Of a stretch of 64,000 nucleotides of DNA, positions 42,771 to 52,052 are shown one piece after another. Position numbers and translations under genes: made by a program. A model generated the notes under the pieces. The model did not search any database, was not told where the DNA came from, and was given only the letters and a program-made list of their open reading frames with translations. The stretch's first letter is position 1; every line of letters starts with the position of its first letter. This DNA comes from Gottfriedia solisilvae. Lineage in GTDB: Bacteria; Bacillota; Bacilli; Bacillales; Bacillaceae_G. The stretch covers positions 248,001 through 312,000 of the forward strand of contig NZ_NETJ01000003.1 of assembly GCF_002128405.1 (NCBI RefSeq), given 5' to 3'.

Positions 42771-44738
42771 TTATTCAGACGTTTTAAATGCTGCAATTTC
42801 TTCTTGAAGTTCGATTGCCAGTCTCGCTAATTCTCCAACAGCAATACTTGTTTGTTCTGTCATTTTCAGTTGTTCTTTCGTATCAGTTACAGTTGATCTT
42901 GTTGAATTGAATGAACTAGTTGCGATATTAGAAATTTCATTAAATGATGCAGAGATTTCTTCAGTCGAAGCAGAAATCTGTTCAGATGTAGCAGAAACTT
43001 CTTGTATTTGTTTATTTACTTCAGTAATTGAATGTAAAATTTTATTAAAGCTTTCACCTGTTTGGGTAATTGCTTCAAGACCTTTAAGGGTTTGTTTTTC
43101 TTCTAATTCCATAGCGTTCATTAAAGTTGAAGTTTCACCTTGAATAGAAGACAGGATCTCTGAAATTTCACTTGTTGAGCGTTTCGAAGCTTCAGCTAAC
43201 TTACGTATTTCCTGCGCTACTACAGAGAAACCTTTTCCATATTCTCCAGCTCTAGCAGCTTCAATCGATGCATTTAAAGCTAGTAAGTTGGTTTGTTCAG
43301 AAATTCCTTTAATAACATCAATAATAACGTTAATTTCAGAAGACTTTTTACCTAATTGTTGTACTAATTTTGAATTATCTTTAACTGTATCATGAATATT
43401 TTTCATTTCAGTTATACCTTGTTGGATGAATACATTTCCTTCATCCACATTTAGCGTTGCTTCTGTAGAAGATTCACTAGCTTCAGAAAGTTTTTCTGCA
43501 ACATATTGAACACCTGAAGCAATTTCCTCTGTAGCGATTGAAGATTCATTCGTACTTGTCATTTGAACTTCTGCTCCAGCTGCCATTTGTTCCATAGAAC
43601 TATTTACATTTGAAGTAATTTCACTAACTTGAGTAATCGTAATCGCTAAATGCTCTGATGACTCTGCAAGTTTGTTTGAAGTTAAATTTAATTTTGAAAT
43701 TAATTGAATTAATGATTCAATCATTTGATTAAATGCTTTACCAAGCACACCGAACTCATCTTTAGATCTTACCTGTACTTTAGCAGTTAAATCACCATTA
43801 CTTACTTTTTCTGTTACATGTAATAATTCATTAATCGGTTTCATGATAATACGAATGATGTAGAAACTAATTAATGCCCCAATTACTAAGAATACTAATA
43901 CAATGATACCTGTAGTAAAAAGAATTGGCATTGCTTCATCCAAAAATTCTTTTTGTTCCATCGTACCTAGTACTTTCCAACCAGTTAAAGAATTTGTATT
44001 GTAAACTAAGTATTTTTTTGAACCCTTATAAGTATAATCAAATTGTCCTTTAGAGTTCTTTTCGATTCCAGCTGTTACATTTTTAGGTAATGAATCACCG
44101 GCTTTAATAGTAGGGTGAATAACAACTTTATTATTTGTATCAAGCATTGCTGGATATCCAGTTTTACCGATGTTTACATTTAATACTAATTCTTTTAATT
44201 TATCTAATGTTATATCAAAAGCGATAACGCCACTACCATCTGGTAAGGCTCTTGCAATTGTCACAATGATTGATTTTGAAGCTGCATCCTCGTAAGGACT
44301 TGTAATAATAACTTCTCCATTACTTCCTTTTGCCTCTTTGTACCAATCCCTTGTTCTTGGATCGTATCCCGCTGGAAGATCGACCTTTGGAGAAATAAAA
44401 ATGTTCCCATCTTCAGTTCCAACGTAAGAAGCACTTACTTCCTCATGAGTGTCAATTACATTTTGAAATTCACTTATTAATGAAGGTAAGTTGGTTTCTT
44501 GGTAGCTCTCTTTATTAATTTTTTTAGATAATAATTCAATTAATCTATATTCACTTGAAATAGTACTTGAAATGTTATCATTGATTAATGAAACATTTTC
44601 TGATGCACTACGTACTAAATTTTCCTTTACTTTGTTTTTAGCGCTAATAAAAGAAGAAATTCCGATTACTGCACTTGGTACGACGATGAGAATAGCTAAA
44701 AATAATAATAACTTTGTGCGAATTTTAATATTTAACAT
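42771..44738 (-). CDS. Methyl-accepting chemotaxis protein with dCACHE sensor
   Basis: A chemoreceptor of 655 residues, like the McpA/TlpA type. Membrane helices lie near residues 8-30 and 278-302. The extracellular dCACHE_1 domain has '[12 protein letters not shown]', '[11 protein letters not shown]' and '[11 protein letters not shown]', the Arg-x-Trp-Tyr, Tyr and Asp positions that mark amino-acid-binding dCACHE domains. HAMP follows (about 300-355) and then the signalling hairpin '[20 protein letters not shown]'. The ATG at 44738 has AAAGGA ten bases upstream; the in-frame extension to 44834 has none. Amino-acid sensing is inferred from motif residues only. Confidence 0.92.
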   Translation of the reverse strand: MLNIKIRTKLLLFLAILIVVPSAVIGISSFISAKNKVKENLVRSASENVSLINDNISSTISSEYRLIELLSKKINKESYQETNLPSLISEFQNVIDTHEEVSASYVGTEDGNIFISPKVDLPAGYDPRTRDWYKEAKGSNGEVIITSPYEDAASKSIIVTIARALPDGSGVIAFDITLDKLKELVLNVNIGKTGYPAMLDTNNKVVIHPTIKAGDSLPKNVTAGIEKNSKGQFDYTYKGSKKYLVYNTNSLTGWKVLGTMEQKEFLDEAMPILFTTGIIVLVFLVIGALISFYIIRIIMKPINELLHVTEKVSNGDLTAKVQVRSKDEFGVLGKAFNQMIESLIQLISKLNLTSNKLAESSEHLAITITQVSEITSNVNSSMEQMAAGAEVQMTSTNESSIATEEIASGVQYVAEKLSEASESSTEATLNVDEGNVFIQQGITEMKNIHDTVKDNSKLVQQLGKKSSEINVIIDVIKGISEQTNLLALNASIEAARAGEYGKGFSVVAQEIRKLAEASKRSTSEISEILSSIQGETSTLMNAMELEEKQTLKGLEAITQTGESFNKILHSITEVNKQIQEVSATSEQISASTEEISASFNEISNIATSSFNSTRSTVTDTKEQLKMTEQTSIAVGELARLAIELQEEIAAFKTSE

Positions 44739-44991
44739 GTTTTCTCGTTCCTTTTCTCCGAAGTGAAATATATAGCTGTTACCTTTATTTCGGATGATAA
44801 ATTTTGAATTTTTACTATTTAGAAACATTTCCAAAAAATAACATTAAAAAAAGTCAAAAAAAATAATCCGAATGTGAATTTTTAAAGCAGTTTCAATTGT
44901 GGGTTAGTTGTTGTTTCTGATGAGAGCATTAGTTTTATTTTATAAGGATGTATATGGTAGGAGAAAATCTGATTGATTAGAGTTGTAGGGT

Positions 44992-45195
44992 CTAGGAGTA
45001 TTTCTTATGAACATTGTTTTGAAATTTATGTAATGTGATTTGGTAAATTAGCTCTAGCTTTTTTATTAAGCTATAGAAATCTTGATCCAAGGTCTCTTTA
45101 TGAGAAAGTATTTTGATAATGCTTTCTTTTTCTTTTTCAAGTGAAGAATAGTTCATACTTTTAAGCAAATTTTCATAACTTTTATTTACGGTCAT
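44992..45195 (-). CDS. Small helical protein of unknown function
   Basis: A 67-residue charged helical protein ('SSLEKEKESIIKILSHKETL', 'SLIKKLELIYQITLHK'). The second helix faintly recalls Spo0E-like phosphatases, but the SQELD motif is not present, so that is not claimed. GGGGGA lies 12 bases before the ATG, a long spacing. Coding status is moderately supported by the open frame in AT-rich DNA. Confidence 0.45.
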   Translation of the reverse strand: MTVNKSYENLLKSMNYSSLEKEKESIIKILSHKETLDQDFYSLIKKLELIYQITLHKFQNNVHKKYS

Positions 45196-45621
45196 ATTTT
45201 TTATCGATCCCCCAAAACATAGTTAATAACACAATTTCATATAATACACACTAAATGGTAAAAAATCTTGAAAAAAATAAAAGTTCTATAATTAAAATTT
45301 TTCTAAATATTTAGCACAAAAAATGTAGAATAATAATTCTAGAACACGTTAAAAAACTGTATTTTCAGGCAAATGATAAAAAGAATGATCATGCATATTT
45401 TTAAAATAATGCTTAGACCTACTAAAGAAAAATAGGAATTCGTTCTAAATACAATGTTGTATCCGTTTCCAATTAATTGGAATATGTTTTAGAAATTATA
45501 GACTTTTGTTTATTAATATAAAGCTTAAAAACAAGACATAATTAATAGAATATTCTTATTAAAAACTTAGAAATAATCGTAAGATAGCAAATGAGAAGAA
45601 AAATAAATAGAAAAAATTTAT
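45196..45621. other. Gene-free AT-rich stretch
   Basis: About 430 bases with no open frame that has a ribosome site on either strand. The only hairpin of note is the terminator at its right edge. Some regions with runs such as AATTAATTGGAA and TTCCAATTAATTGGAA near 45467-45483 form a short palindrome of unknown meaning. Confidence 0.5.
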
Positions 45622-45663
45622 AAAGGGTAAGCAAAATTTCTATTAAAATTTTGCTTACCCTTT
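45622..45663. terminator. Long perfect hairpin, terminator
   Basis: An 18-bp perfect stem (begins AAAGGGTAAGC) with a six-base loop. It closes the YkuS gene on the - strand. Confidence 0.85.
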
Positions 45664-45712
45664 AATTGGAATATTTCTTCATACTTTTTAATATGGCTGG
45701 TAGTTTACAGTA

Positions 45713-45955
45713 TTATTGAAATCTACTTTCAACTTGTTGACAAACTTCCTCGGCTGTAAGTCCGCTAGCTTCAATAACAGATCCTTGTGTTGATACATTT
45801 TGCATGCCCATTACGTTTGAATCAAGACCAGTAACAACGCAGCAATCACAACCATTTGCATCAGATTCCTGTTTTAATTCAATAACCTCATGACCTTTTT
45901 CACGCAATACTTGTTGTACATTTGTTAAAGATTGCTCTACTCCAATTTTTGCCAT
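45713..45955 (-). CDS. ykuS: UPF0180 family protein YkuS
   Basis: An 80-residue protein of the UPF0180/YkuS family. The opening '[20 protein letters not shown]' and the core '[15 protein letters not shown]' with '[18 protein letters not shown]' are the family pattern; the Cys pair CDCC is visible at about residues 36-39. AGGAGGTG lies before the ATG. The function is not known. It is a single gene, divergent from the yuzL-like gene. Confidence 0.9.
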   Translation of the reverse strand: MAKIGVEQSLTNVQQVLREKGHEVIELKQESDANGCDCCVVTGLDSNVMGMQNVSTQGSVIEASGLTAEEVCQQVESRFQ

Positions 45956-46059
45956 TCGTAAACACCTCCTCAGAAATATAAGATTTACTATTTTTAGGAA
46001 AAATATTCTTAGAATAAAGATGTTTCATAATAGAAAAAGTAAAAATGGAGGTGTGTGAA

Positions 46060-46188
46060 ATGGGAAAAACGAAAAAAGATCCTTCTAGAATTGGACTTGG
46101 GTCATCGCATGTTCAAGGTCAAGGTACAACTACTAGTGAAACTGGTGTAGAAAAGTCATCTTCTAGAAAAAAACAAAAAAGAGACTAA
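46060..46188 (+). CDS. YuzL-like small basic protein
   Basis: A 42-residue very basic protein: 'MGKTKKDPSRIGLGSSHVQG' then a polar stretch and 'SSRKKQKRD' at the end. The KKDPS-x-IG-x(3)-V-x-G pattern matches YuzL-family proteins of Bacillus, which look like small spore proteins. GGAGG lies nine bases before the ATG. Presence in spores is inferred from the family style, not proven. Confidence 0.75.
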   Translation: MGKTKKDPSRIGLGSSHVQGQGTTTSETGVEKSSSRKKQKRD

Positions 46189-46223
46189 TACGAATCTAAG
46201 TTTATATACTTTGTCTACACACT

Positions 46224-46250
46224 AAACCATCTTTGCTAAGATGGTTTTTT
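46224..46250 (+). terminator. Rho-independent terminator
   Basis: AACCATCTT/AAGATGGTT stem, four-base loop, T run. Confidence 0.9.
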
Positions 46251-46378
46251 GTATGAAAAGGTTTTTTATTCACTTGTACAAGGAATAAGGGCTTGAAATG
46301 GAGAAATAGAATTTAGTCATTTGAAAACTAAATATAATTAAACGGGGTCATGAAAATTCTAGTAGAGGGTGGAGTAAT

Positions 46379-47293
46379 TTGATTCATATTGTGAATGGGG
46401 ATGTAGTTGGAAACAAACTAATAAATTTAGAAAAAGTAATTGTTTGGCGAGAGATGTATGATGTTGGCCCTTTTAACTTAATGTGGTCAAATGAGGAGCT
46501 ATATCAAAATAGAGCAAGTTTCTTCGAACAAAAATGTAAGATTCCATCATCATTTTTTGTGAAGAATTGTATGGATCAATATAATCTTCTAAAAGAATTG
46601 TCAAATAAGGAAGAAGTTGTACTTTGGTTTGAGCATGATCGGTATGATCAAATTATGATGATTTATCTTTTGACAGAGCTATCTTCATTAGGTTTTCAAG
46701 ATATTTCGTTAGTAAGTATAGATCGGTATCCGGGTATTGAACCTTTTCATGGACTAGGTCAATTAACAACAAATCAATTAATCGATCTTTTACCTCAAAA
46801 GAAAACTGTAACAACCAAACAGATTGAAGAAGCTAAATCAGTATGGAAAGCTTATCAATCAAATGACCCAAAAGATTTGAAAAAGTGGATTCAAAATCAA
46901 AAACATGAACTTCCATTTCTTAAACAAGCGATGATTTCACATGTAAGCTATTTTCCCTCTACTGAGACAGGATTAAATGAAGTAGAACACTTAGCTTTAT
47001 CACTTATTAGTGATGGCAAGCTTCAGATTAATCAACTATTTAACAAGGTATCTAGTGCCAGATTAAATGATGGACTTAGTGATTTTTATTTTGCTTCATT
47101 ATTAAACGAATTAATGCTTGGAAAATACCCATTAATAACATCAGATTCAAATTTGCCTAATTTTGAACATCCAGTCTCTACTGCGACATTGGAAATTACA
47201 CAAAATGGTTTAGATGTATTAAAAGGGAAAAGCAGTCGATTCGATTTAATCGGAATGGATTGGTGGATTGGTGGAGTGCATATACATAGATGA
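46379..47293 (+). CDS. DUF1835 domain protein
   Basis: A 304-residue cytoplasmic protein with an N-terminal DUF1835 domain (about residues 1-125: 'HIVNGDVVGNKL', 'VIVWREMYDVGPF', 'VVLWFEHDRYDQIM') and a C-terminal DUF3658-like helical domain ending 'FDLIGMDWWIGGVHI'. The TTG start has GGAG at 46371. Members are common in Bacillus and their biochemical role is unknown; the conserved His/Asp/Glu suggest an enzyme. It is upstream of the EamA-type gene, 59 bases apart. Confidence 0.82.
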   Translation: MIHIVNGDVVGNKLINLEKVIVWREMYDVGPFNLMWSNEELYQNRASFFEQKCKIPSSFFVKNCMDQYNLLKELSNKEEVVLWFEHDRYDQIMMIYLLTELSSLGFQDISLVSIDRYPGIEPFHGLGQLTTNQLIDLLPQKKTVTTKQIEEAKSVWKAYQSNDPKDLKKWIQNQKHELPFLKQAMISHVSYFPSTETGLNEVEHLALSLISDGKLQINQLFNKVSSARLNDGLSDFYFASLLNELMLGKYPLITSDSNLPNFEHPVSTATLEITQNGLDVLKGKSSRFDLIGMDWWIGGVHIHR

Positions 47294-47352
47294 AGATGTT
47301 ACAATGAAATCAATTTAAAAATCTGAAGTCACTGATAGATTGAGGTGAGGTC

Positions 47353-48327
47353 ATGAGACCAGTTGTACTAGGGATATTATCGGCATTTTTTTTCTCGATT
47401 ACGTTTATTTTAAATCGTTCAATGGAATTATCAGGCGGTAGTTGGATCTGGAGCGCTTCATTACGTTACTTTTTTATGGTACCTTTTTTATTGATAATTG
47501 TTTTCCTACGAAAAAATAGTAAAGATTTGTTTGAACATATGAAAAAACATTTTGGTAGTTGGATTTTATGGTCTTCTATTGGATTTGGATTATTTTATGC
47601 ACCAATTTGCTTTGCAGCGGTATACTCACCTGGTTGGTTAATTGCAAGCTCATGGCAAATTACAATCATATCTGGTTCACTTCTTGCACCATTATTCTTT
47701 ATGACAATTAATACGCCTAATGGAATAAAGAAGATTAGAATGAAAATACCATTTAAAGGATTAGGCATGTCTTTACTTATATTATTAGGTATCGTAATGA
47801 TGCAAGTAGAATTAGCTACTAAACTTTCAATCAAGACAGTTTTATTTGGAATCGTACCAGTTATCATTGCTTCTTTTGCATACCCACTAGGGAATCGTAA
47901 AATGATGGAACTTTGTAATGGGAAATTAGATGTTTATCAGAGAGTATTAGGTATGACAATCGCTAGTCTACCAATATGGATTGGTTTATCTGTATATGGA
48001 ATAGGTACAGAGGGACTACCAAGTAGAGAGCAAACGATTCAATCTTTAATAGTTGCTGTTTCCTCTGGTGTAATTGCCACTACGCTATTTTTCCAGGCAA
48101 CAGAACTTGTTAAGGGAGATATGCAAAAATTAGGAGCGGTTGAAGCAACTCAATCAATGGAAGTATTATTTGCTGTTGCGGGTGAAATTCTCTTACTTTC
48201 TGCACAAATTCCTTCTATTATATCTTGGGTGGGTATGTTGGTTATTATGGTAGGAATGATCCTGCATAGTTATTTATCACAAAAAAAACATGTAGCGCAT
48301 CGAAGTAAAAAAACAGTTAATCTGTAA
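47353..48327 (+). CDS. EamA/EmrE-type multidrug efflux family transporter
   Basis: A membrane protein of 324 residues with about 10 hydrophobic segments in two EamA-type halves. 'FFFSITFILNRSMELSGGSW' at the start, 'SPGWLIASSWQITIISGSLL' and 'GAVEATQSMEVLFAVAGEIL' near the end are typical of the 'multidrug resistance efflux transporter' family. AGGTGAGG precedes the ATG. The substrate is unknown. A hairpin terminator follows within 40 bases of the stop, inside what would be an over-long frame of the next gene. Confidence 0.85.
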   Translation: MRPVVLGILSAFFFSITFILNRSMELSGGSWIWSASLRYFFMVPFLLIIVFLRKNSKDLFEHMKKHFGSWILWSSIGFGLFYAPICFAAVYSPGWLIASSWQITIISGSLLAPLFFMTINTPNGIKKIRMKIPFKGLGMSLLILLGIVMMQVELATKLSIKTVLFGIVPVIIASFAYPLGNRKMMELCNGKLDVYQRVLGMTIASLPIWIGLSVYGIGTEGLPSREQTIQSLIVAVSSGVIATTLFFQATELVKGDMQKLGAVEATQSMEVLFAVAGEILLLSAQIPSIISWVGMLVIMVGMILHSYLSQKKHVAHRSKKTVNL

Positions 48328-48362
48328 TGAAAAGTAGTATACAAAAAATAAAGATTATCTAT

Positions 48363-48399
48363 AAGAGACATTACTATGAGGCAGTAGTGTCTCTTTATG
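48363..48399 (+). terminator. Terminator between the efflux and glycosylase genes
   Basis: AAGAGACATTACT pairs with AGTAGTGTCTCTT (one G-U), seven-base loop, then a T-rich tail. It lies upstream of the chosen start of the glycosylase gene. Confidence 0.7.
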
Positions 48400-48440
48400 A
48401 TTTTGTCTTTAATACAAAAGAAGGACAGAAGGTGAATGAC

Positions 48441-49382
48441 ATGAATACGGAAAACAAGAGAGCAAAAAACAATATTTTTTTTGATGAACGAGAAAATATT
48501 GTCATCATTAAGCCACCTGAAGATTTTAGTTTTAATGAGTGTTTAATCTTTTTAGGCAGATCAAATAATGAGGTTTTGCATAGTGTAATAGATCATTCCT
48601 TCATTAAGTTAATGAAAATAAATAACGAGATGGTTTTAATTAAGGTTTACGAAGAAAATGGAAATCTACTTATCGAATTTCAAAATCAACCTTCTAATGA
48701 AGAAATAAAAATACAAGCATCCAACTATATTTGGGATTTATTTGACTTAGATCAGGATTTAACTCGTTTTTATGAACTTGCAAAACAGGATGATCTGTTG
48801 GATTCATTGATTGAAAAATATTATGGGCTTCGTTTGATCGGCATACCAGACTTGTTTGAGGCATTATGTTGGGCTATTATGGGTCAGCAAATTAATTTAA
48901 CGTTCGCTTATACATTGAAAAGAAGATTTACAGAAAAATATGGGGAACAATTTAAATGGAACGATCAAGTATACTTTCTTTTTCCAAATCCGGATGTGAT
49001 TGCAAAATTAGAAATCTCTGATTTAACAAGTCTTCAATTTACTCAAAGGAAGGCAGAATATGTAATTGGGATTGCCAAATTAATGTCAGAAGGCAAACTG
49101 TCAAAAGCAATTTTAATGGACTGTGGAGATTATCAACAGAAATGTAAACAATTAATCAGTATCCGTGGAATTGGAAATTGGACTGCTGACTATGTGTTAA
49201 TGAAGTGTTTAAAGGAACGATCAGCTTTTCCAATTGCTGATGTTGGAATACATAATGCACTAAAAATTCAGCTTGGGTTAAACAAAAAACCGTCAATCGA
49301 AGAAATCAAAGAACTCGCTAAAAATTGGGTCGGTTGGGAGGCTTATGTAACCTTTTATTTATGGAGGTCTTTATATAGTTAA
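48441..49382 (+). CDS. AlkA-type DNA-3-methyladenine glycosylase II (YfjP-like)
   Basis: A base-excision DNA glycosylase of 313 residues. The helix-hairpin-helix is 'LISIRGIGNWTADYVLMKCL' (about residues 230-250), and the catalytic Asp follows in 'PIADVGIHNALK'. An N-terminal AlkA_N-like beta domain spans about residues 10-100, and 'EALCWAIMGQQINLTFAYTL' opens the helical core. It removes alkylated purines. The ATG at 48441 (or GTG 48432) is preferred to the frame start at 48327, because a terminator lies between. Confidence 0.9.
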   Translation: MNTENKRAKNNIFFDERENIVIIKPPEDFSFNECLIFLGRSNNEVLHSVIDHSFIKLMKINNEMVLIKVYEENGNLLIEFQNQPSNEEIKIQASNYIWDLFDLDQDLTRFYELAKQDDLLDSLIEKYYGLRLIGIPDLFEALCWAIMGQQINLTFAYTLKRRFTEKYGEQFKWNDQVYFLFPNPDVIAKLEISDLTSLQFTQRKAEYVIGIAKLMSEGKLSKAILMDCGDYQQKCKQLISIRGIGNWTADYVLMKCLKERSAFPIADVGIHNALKIQLGLNKKPSIEEIKELAKNWVGWEAYVTFYLWRSLYS

Positions 49383-49517
49383 AACCAATCACTTTTTCTA
49401 TTAAACCTAATAAATAAAGAAAAATCATTCGAAAATAGAAAATTTACCCTCATAACACTTACATTCTTACTTTTTCTTGTTAAAATAAGTGGACTATGTA
49501 TTAAATGGGGGAACATC

Positions 49518-50147
49518 ATGAAGAACATGTTTATCATCATATTTATAACAATACTTGGTATTTCCGGTTGTAGTCAGGAGAACAAGACAGTTCAAGCTAC
49601 GGCAGGGGAACAAGTTACTGTTGAGCTAACAAAATGCATAGACGGAGATACGGCAACATTTACAAAAGTAGGAACAACTAGGTTTCTTTATATTGATACG
49701 CCTGAAAGTACGAGAACAATTGAACCTTATGGTAAGGAAGCTGCATCATATACTTGTAATCTTTTAAAAAATGCTAACGAGATTCAATTACAATATGATG
49801 GTCCTAAGAAGGATAAATATGATCGAACGCTTGCTTGGATTTGGGTAGATGGTAAGTTATTACAAAGAGAAATCATTAAAAAAGGATATGTTGAAAAGTT
49901 TTATGACTATGGCACATATTCTTATGAAGCTGAATTAAGAGATTTACAGGCAAATGCACAAAGACAAAAAGTTGGTTTATGGAGCAACAAATCAGGAACA
50001 ACACCAAAATCTACTAACAACCAAATACAAAAATTTGCAAACTGTACTGATTTAAGAAAAGTGTATCCTAACGGGGTTCCTCAAAGTAATACAGCTTATG
50101 AATCAAAGATGGACCGTGACCAAGACGGTTTCGCTTGTGAAAGATAA
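49518..50147 (+). CDS. Lipoprotein thermonuclease with Excalibur domain (YncB/YokF-like)
   Basis: A 209-residue secreted nuclease. It has a signal peptide with lipobox 'ISGCS' (Cys about residue 18). The staphylococcal-nuclease domain (about 32-160) has 'CIDGDTATF', 'RFLYIDTPES', 'EPYGKEAASY' and 'DKYDRTLAWIWVDG' with the catalytic Arg/Glu/Arg set. The C-terminal Excalibur calcium motif is 'DRDQDGFACER'. It digests DNA/RNA at the cell surface, probably for nutrient use. GGGGGA precedes the ATG. Confidence 0.93.
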   Translation: MKNMFIIIFITILGISGCSQENKTVQATAGEQVTVELTKCIDGDTATFTKVGTTRFLYIDTPESTRTIEPYGKEAASYTCNLLKNANEIQLQYDGPKKDKYDRTLAWIWVDGKLLQREIIKKGYVEKFYDYGTYSYEAELRDLQANAQRQKVGLWSNKSGTTPKSTNNQIQKFANCTDLRKVYPNGVPQSNTAYESKMDRDQDGFACER

Positions 50148-50162
50148 TGATTGATAAAATTG

Positions 50163-50194
50163 GGAGTAGACATTTTAATGATCTACTCTTTTTA
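50163..50194 (+). terminator. Rho-independent terminator
   Basis: GAGTAGA/TCTACTC stem and T run, behind the nuclease gene. Confidence 0.82.
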
Positions 50195-50235
50195 TCGTAT
50201 ATACGATAGGAGCCAAGAAGTTAAACGTAACAAAG

Positions 50236-50267
50236 CAGATTCACAACACTGAATCTGTATTTTTTTA
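50236..50267 (+). terminator. Second terminator with no gene before it
   Basis: CAGATTCA/TGAATCTG stem, six-base loop, T run. It lies ~40 bases after the nuclease terminator with no open frame in between, so it could end a small RNA or be a back-up. Confidence 0.65.
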
Positions 50268-50409
50268 ACTTTTTTAATGAAAAATACGTAATTACTAAAA
50301 AAGCTTAATACTTTCATAGGAAAATAAGTATCTTAAATAAGGACACATTTTGATATGATTAAGCTAAGTGGAAAATTTATACATTATTCTAAATTGGAGG
50401 GATTGCGAA

Positions 50410-50760
50410 ATGAGAATAAAAGGTTTCGGTGGAATATTTTGGAGAACACAAGACGCACAAACTTTGAAGAATTGGTATAACGAGGTTTTAGGTATTTCAA
50501 TGGGAGATTGGAATGGTACGATAGTAAAACCAGATGCGGACAATGAAACAATATTTTCGTTATTTAGGCAAGAAAGCGAGTATTTTCCGAAAGAACAGTC
50601 AGTGATGTTAAACTTTCAAGTAGAAAATATGAACGAGTGGCTTGAGCATTTCAATAAACTTGGTGTGACACTCCTTAAAGAGCCGGAAGTAAGTGAATAT
50701 GGCACCTTCGTATGGATTGCTGACCCTGAAGGAAGATGGATTGAAATTTGGGAGAAATAA
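50410..50760 (+). CDS. VOC/glyoxalase-fold protein
   Basis: A vicinal-oxygen-chelate fold protein (116 aa). The pattern 'GGIFWRTQDAQTLKNWYNEV' opens the fold, 'FQVENMNEWLEHFNKLGV' starts the second module, and 'GTFVWIADPEGRWIEIWE' ends it with the metal Glu. ATG 50410 has GGAGGG eight bases upstream; the frame start at 50368 has none. Substrates of such proteins vary (glyoxalase, antibiotic binding, dioxygenases) and cannot be read here. Confidence 0.85.
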   Translation: MRIKGFGGIFWRTQDAQTLKNWYNEVLGISMGDWNGTIVKPDADNETIFSLFRQESEYFPKEQSVMLNFQVENMNEWLEHFNKLGVTLLKEPEVSEYGTFVWIADPEGRWIEIWEK

Positions 50761-50883
50761 AGAGAAAATGTTTTTTGTCAAAAAATAGTGTTTTGTTCGC
50801 TAGCTTGCAAGGAATAAACTAAAACAGTACCGAATGTAAGTATTGTAATAGAATATTCATAGTATCGGGTAGGGGCTAAATGA

Positions 50884-51225
50884 ATGAAAATCAGTAAAAT
50901 AAATGCAGAACACTATATTTGGGGCGAAAATTGTGATGGCTGGCAACTCGTTAAAAATAATGATATTAGCGTTATTCATGAGAGAATGCCACCAAATACA
51001 CAAGAAGTAAGACATTATCATCATAAATCTAGACAATTTTTCTTTGTATTAAAAGGATTAGCAACAATTGAAGTAAATGGAGAAATATTTGATTTATCAC
51101 AAAATGAAGGTATTGAATTAGCTCCACAAATTCCGCATCAAATGTTTAATCATTCTGATGAGGAAATTGAGTTTTTAGTTATATCACAACCTAATAGTAA
51201 AGATGATCGAGAAACAATAAGTTAA
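50884..51225 (+). CDS. Cupin_2 domain protein
   Basis: A single-domain cupin (113 aa). Metal residues are in 'RHYHHKSRQFFFVLKG' (about residues 43-58, H-x-H...E-like) and 'PHQMFNHSDEEIEFLVIS' (His about 81). The ATG has AGGGG nearby. An ATG four bases earlier is in another frame and stops after five codons. Function is unknown. It follows the VOC gene by 124 bases with no clear terminator, so co-transcription is possible. Confidence 0.85.
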   Translation: MKISKINAEHYIWGENCDGWQLVKNNDISVIHERMPPNTQEVRHYHHKSRQFFFVLKGLATIEVNGEIFDLSQNEGIELAPQIPHQMFNHSDEEIEFLVISQPNSKDDRETIS

Positions 51226-51312
51226 TATTTTAGAGCGTTTTAGAAGAAGTAAGGAACTACAAAAGGGTAGTCTTGTTGAATTGTAATACATATAAATAAA
51301 AGGGGATTTCAT

Positions 51313-51558
51313 TTGGACAATATCGATAAAAGAAATCGGTTAGATGAGGAAATTTTTACATATCGAGTTACAAAAAACAATACTGTATTTATTGATTGGT
51401 GTGGAAAATCCGTAACGACTTTAAAGGGTAAAGAGGCTGAGCGAATTATAGCTAAATTAAATTCTGCAGCTAATGAAAAAGAGGTACAATTAATTTTAGC
51501 AAAAGTTACGGGTAATTTTAAACGAGGTAATGAACGTAATTCAAATAATAAAAAATGA
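51313..51558 (+). CDS. Small conserved-type protein of unknown function
   Basis: An 81-residue basic protein with beta-type 'YRVTKNNTVFIDWCGKSVTT' and helical 'GKEAERIIAKLNSAANEKEV' segments and a polar tail. The TTG start is preceded by AAAAGGGGA. There is no recognised family. It lies 24 bases before the next unknown gene, so the two are probably co-transcribed. Confidence 0.7.
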   Translation: MDNIDKRNRLDEEIFTYRVTKNNTVFIDWCGKSVTTLKGKEAERIIAKLNSAANEKEVQLILAKVTGNFKRGNERNSNNKK

Positions 51559-51582
51559 TGAATGAAAGAAAGGATAGTAAAG

Positions 51583-52002
51583 ATGATTCAGTATTTAAGG
51601 CAGTTATTTAGTAAAGAACCTTCTGATAAACCGTCTCTGCCAATAAGAGATACAAGGACATTATCGAAAAAAGAAATTGAATATGTGGTTAATGAACTTT
51701 CAACTAAACAATCCAATTATATGAATGAGATTAAGAGTGGAAACATAATAGCGGATGAAGCTGATGTACAATTTCAACAATTAATTACGAATAGGTTAAC
51801 AACTAATCTTACATACAGAATTCCAAGTTTAGATATTGAATTAGCATACTTAAATGCGATCCTAAAAGGGAAGAAAAATATACAAGTTCAATATCATTTA
51901 TTTCATCAATTAAAAGAAAATGATACAGCAGAATTAACGAATATGATTATGAATCAAGGATATTCATTTGTACCGACAGTAGGATATCTGAAAATAGGAT
52001 GA
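51583..52002 (+). CDS. Helical protein of unknown function
   Basis: A 139-residue cytoplasmic protein, mostly helical ('TLSKKEIEYVVNELSTKQSN', 'LDIELAYLNAILKGKKNIQV'). ATG 51583 has AAAGGA eight bases upstream, better than the ATG at 51562. I do not recognise the family. It is the second gene of a small pair ending in a terminator. Confidence 0.65.
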   Translation: MIQYLRQLFSKEPSDKPSLPIRDTRTLSKKEIEYVVNELSTKQSNYMNEIKSGNIIADEADVQFQQLITNRLTTNLTYRIPSLDIELAYLNAILKGKKNIQVQYHLFHQLKENDTAELTNMIMNQGYSFVPTVGYLKIG

Positions 52003-52011
52003 GCTATCTAT

Positions 52012-52050
52012 AAAAAACAAGCCTGTATTTTAATAGCACAGGCTTGTTTT
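52012..52050. terminator. Bidirectional terminator
   Basis: AAACAAGCCTGT/ACAGGCTTGTTT stem between convergent genes, with A and T runs. Confidence 0.92.
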
Positions 52051-52052
52051 AT

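Noticed and set aside
44992-45195. Spo0E-like phosphatase for the 67-residue protein
   Set aside because: Only a vague helix resemblance; the SQELD signature is missing, so it is left as unknown.
48327-48440. N-terminal extension of the AlkA-type glycosylase beginning at the efflux gene stop
   Set aside because: A terminator hairpin (48363-48399) lies inside it and a good site precedes 48441.
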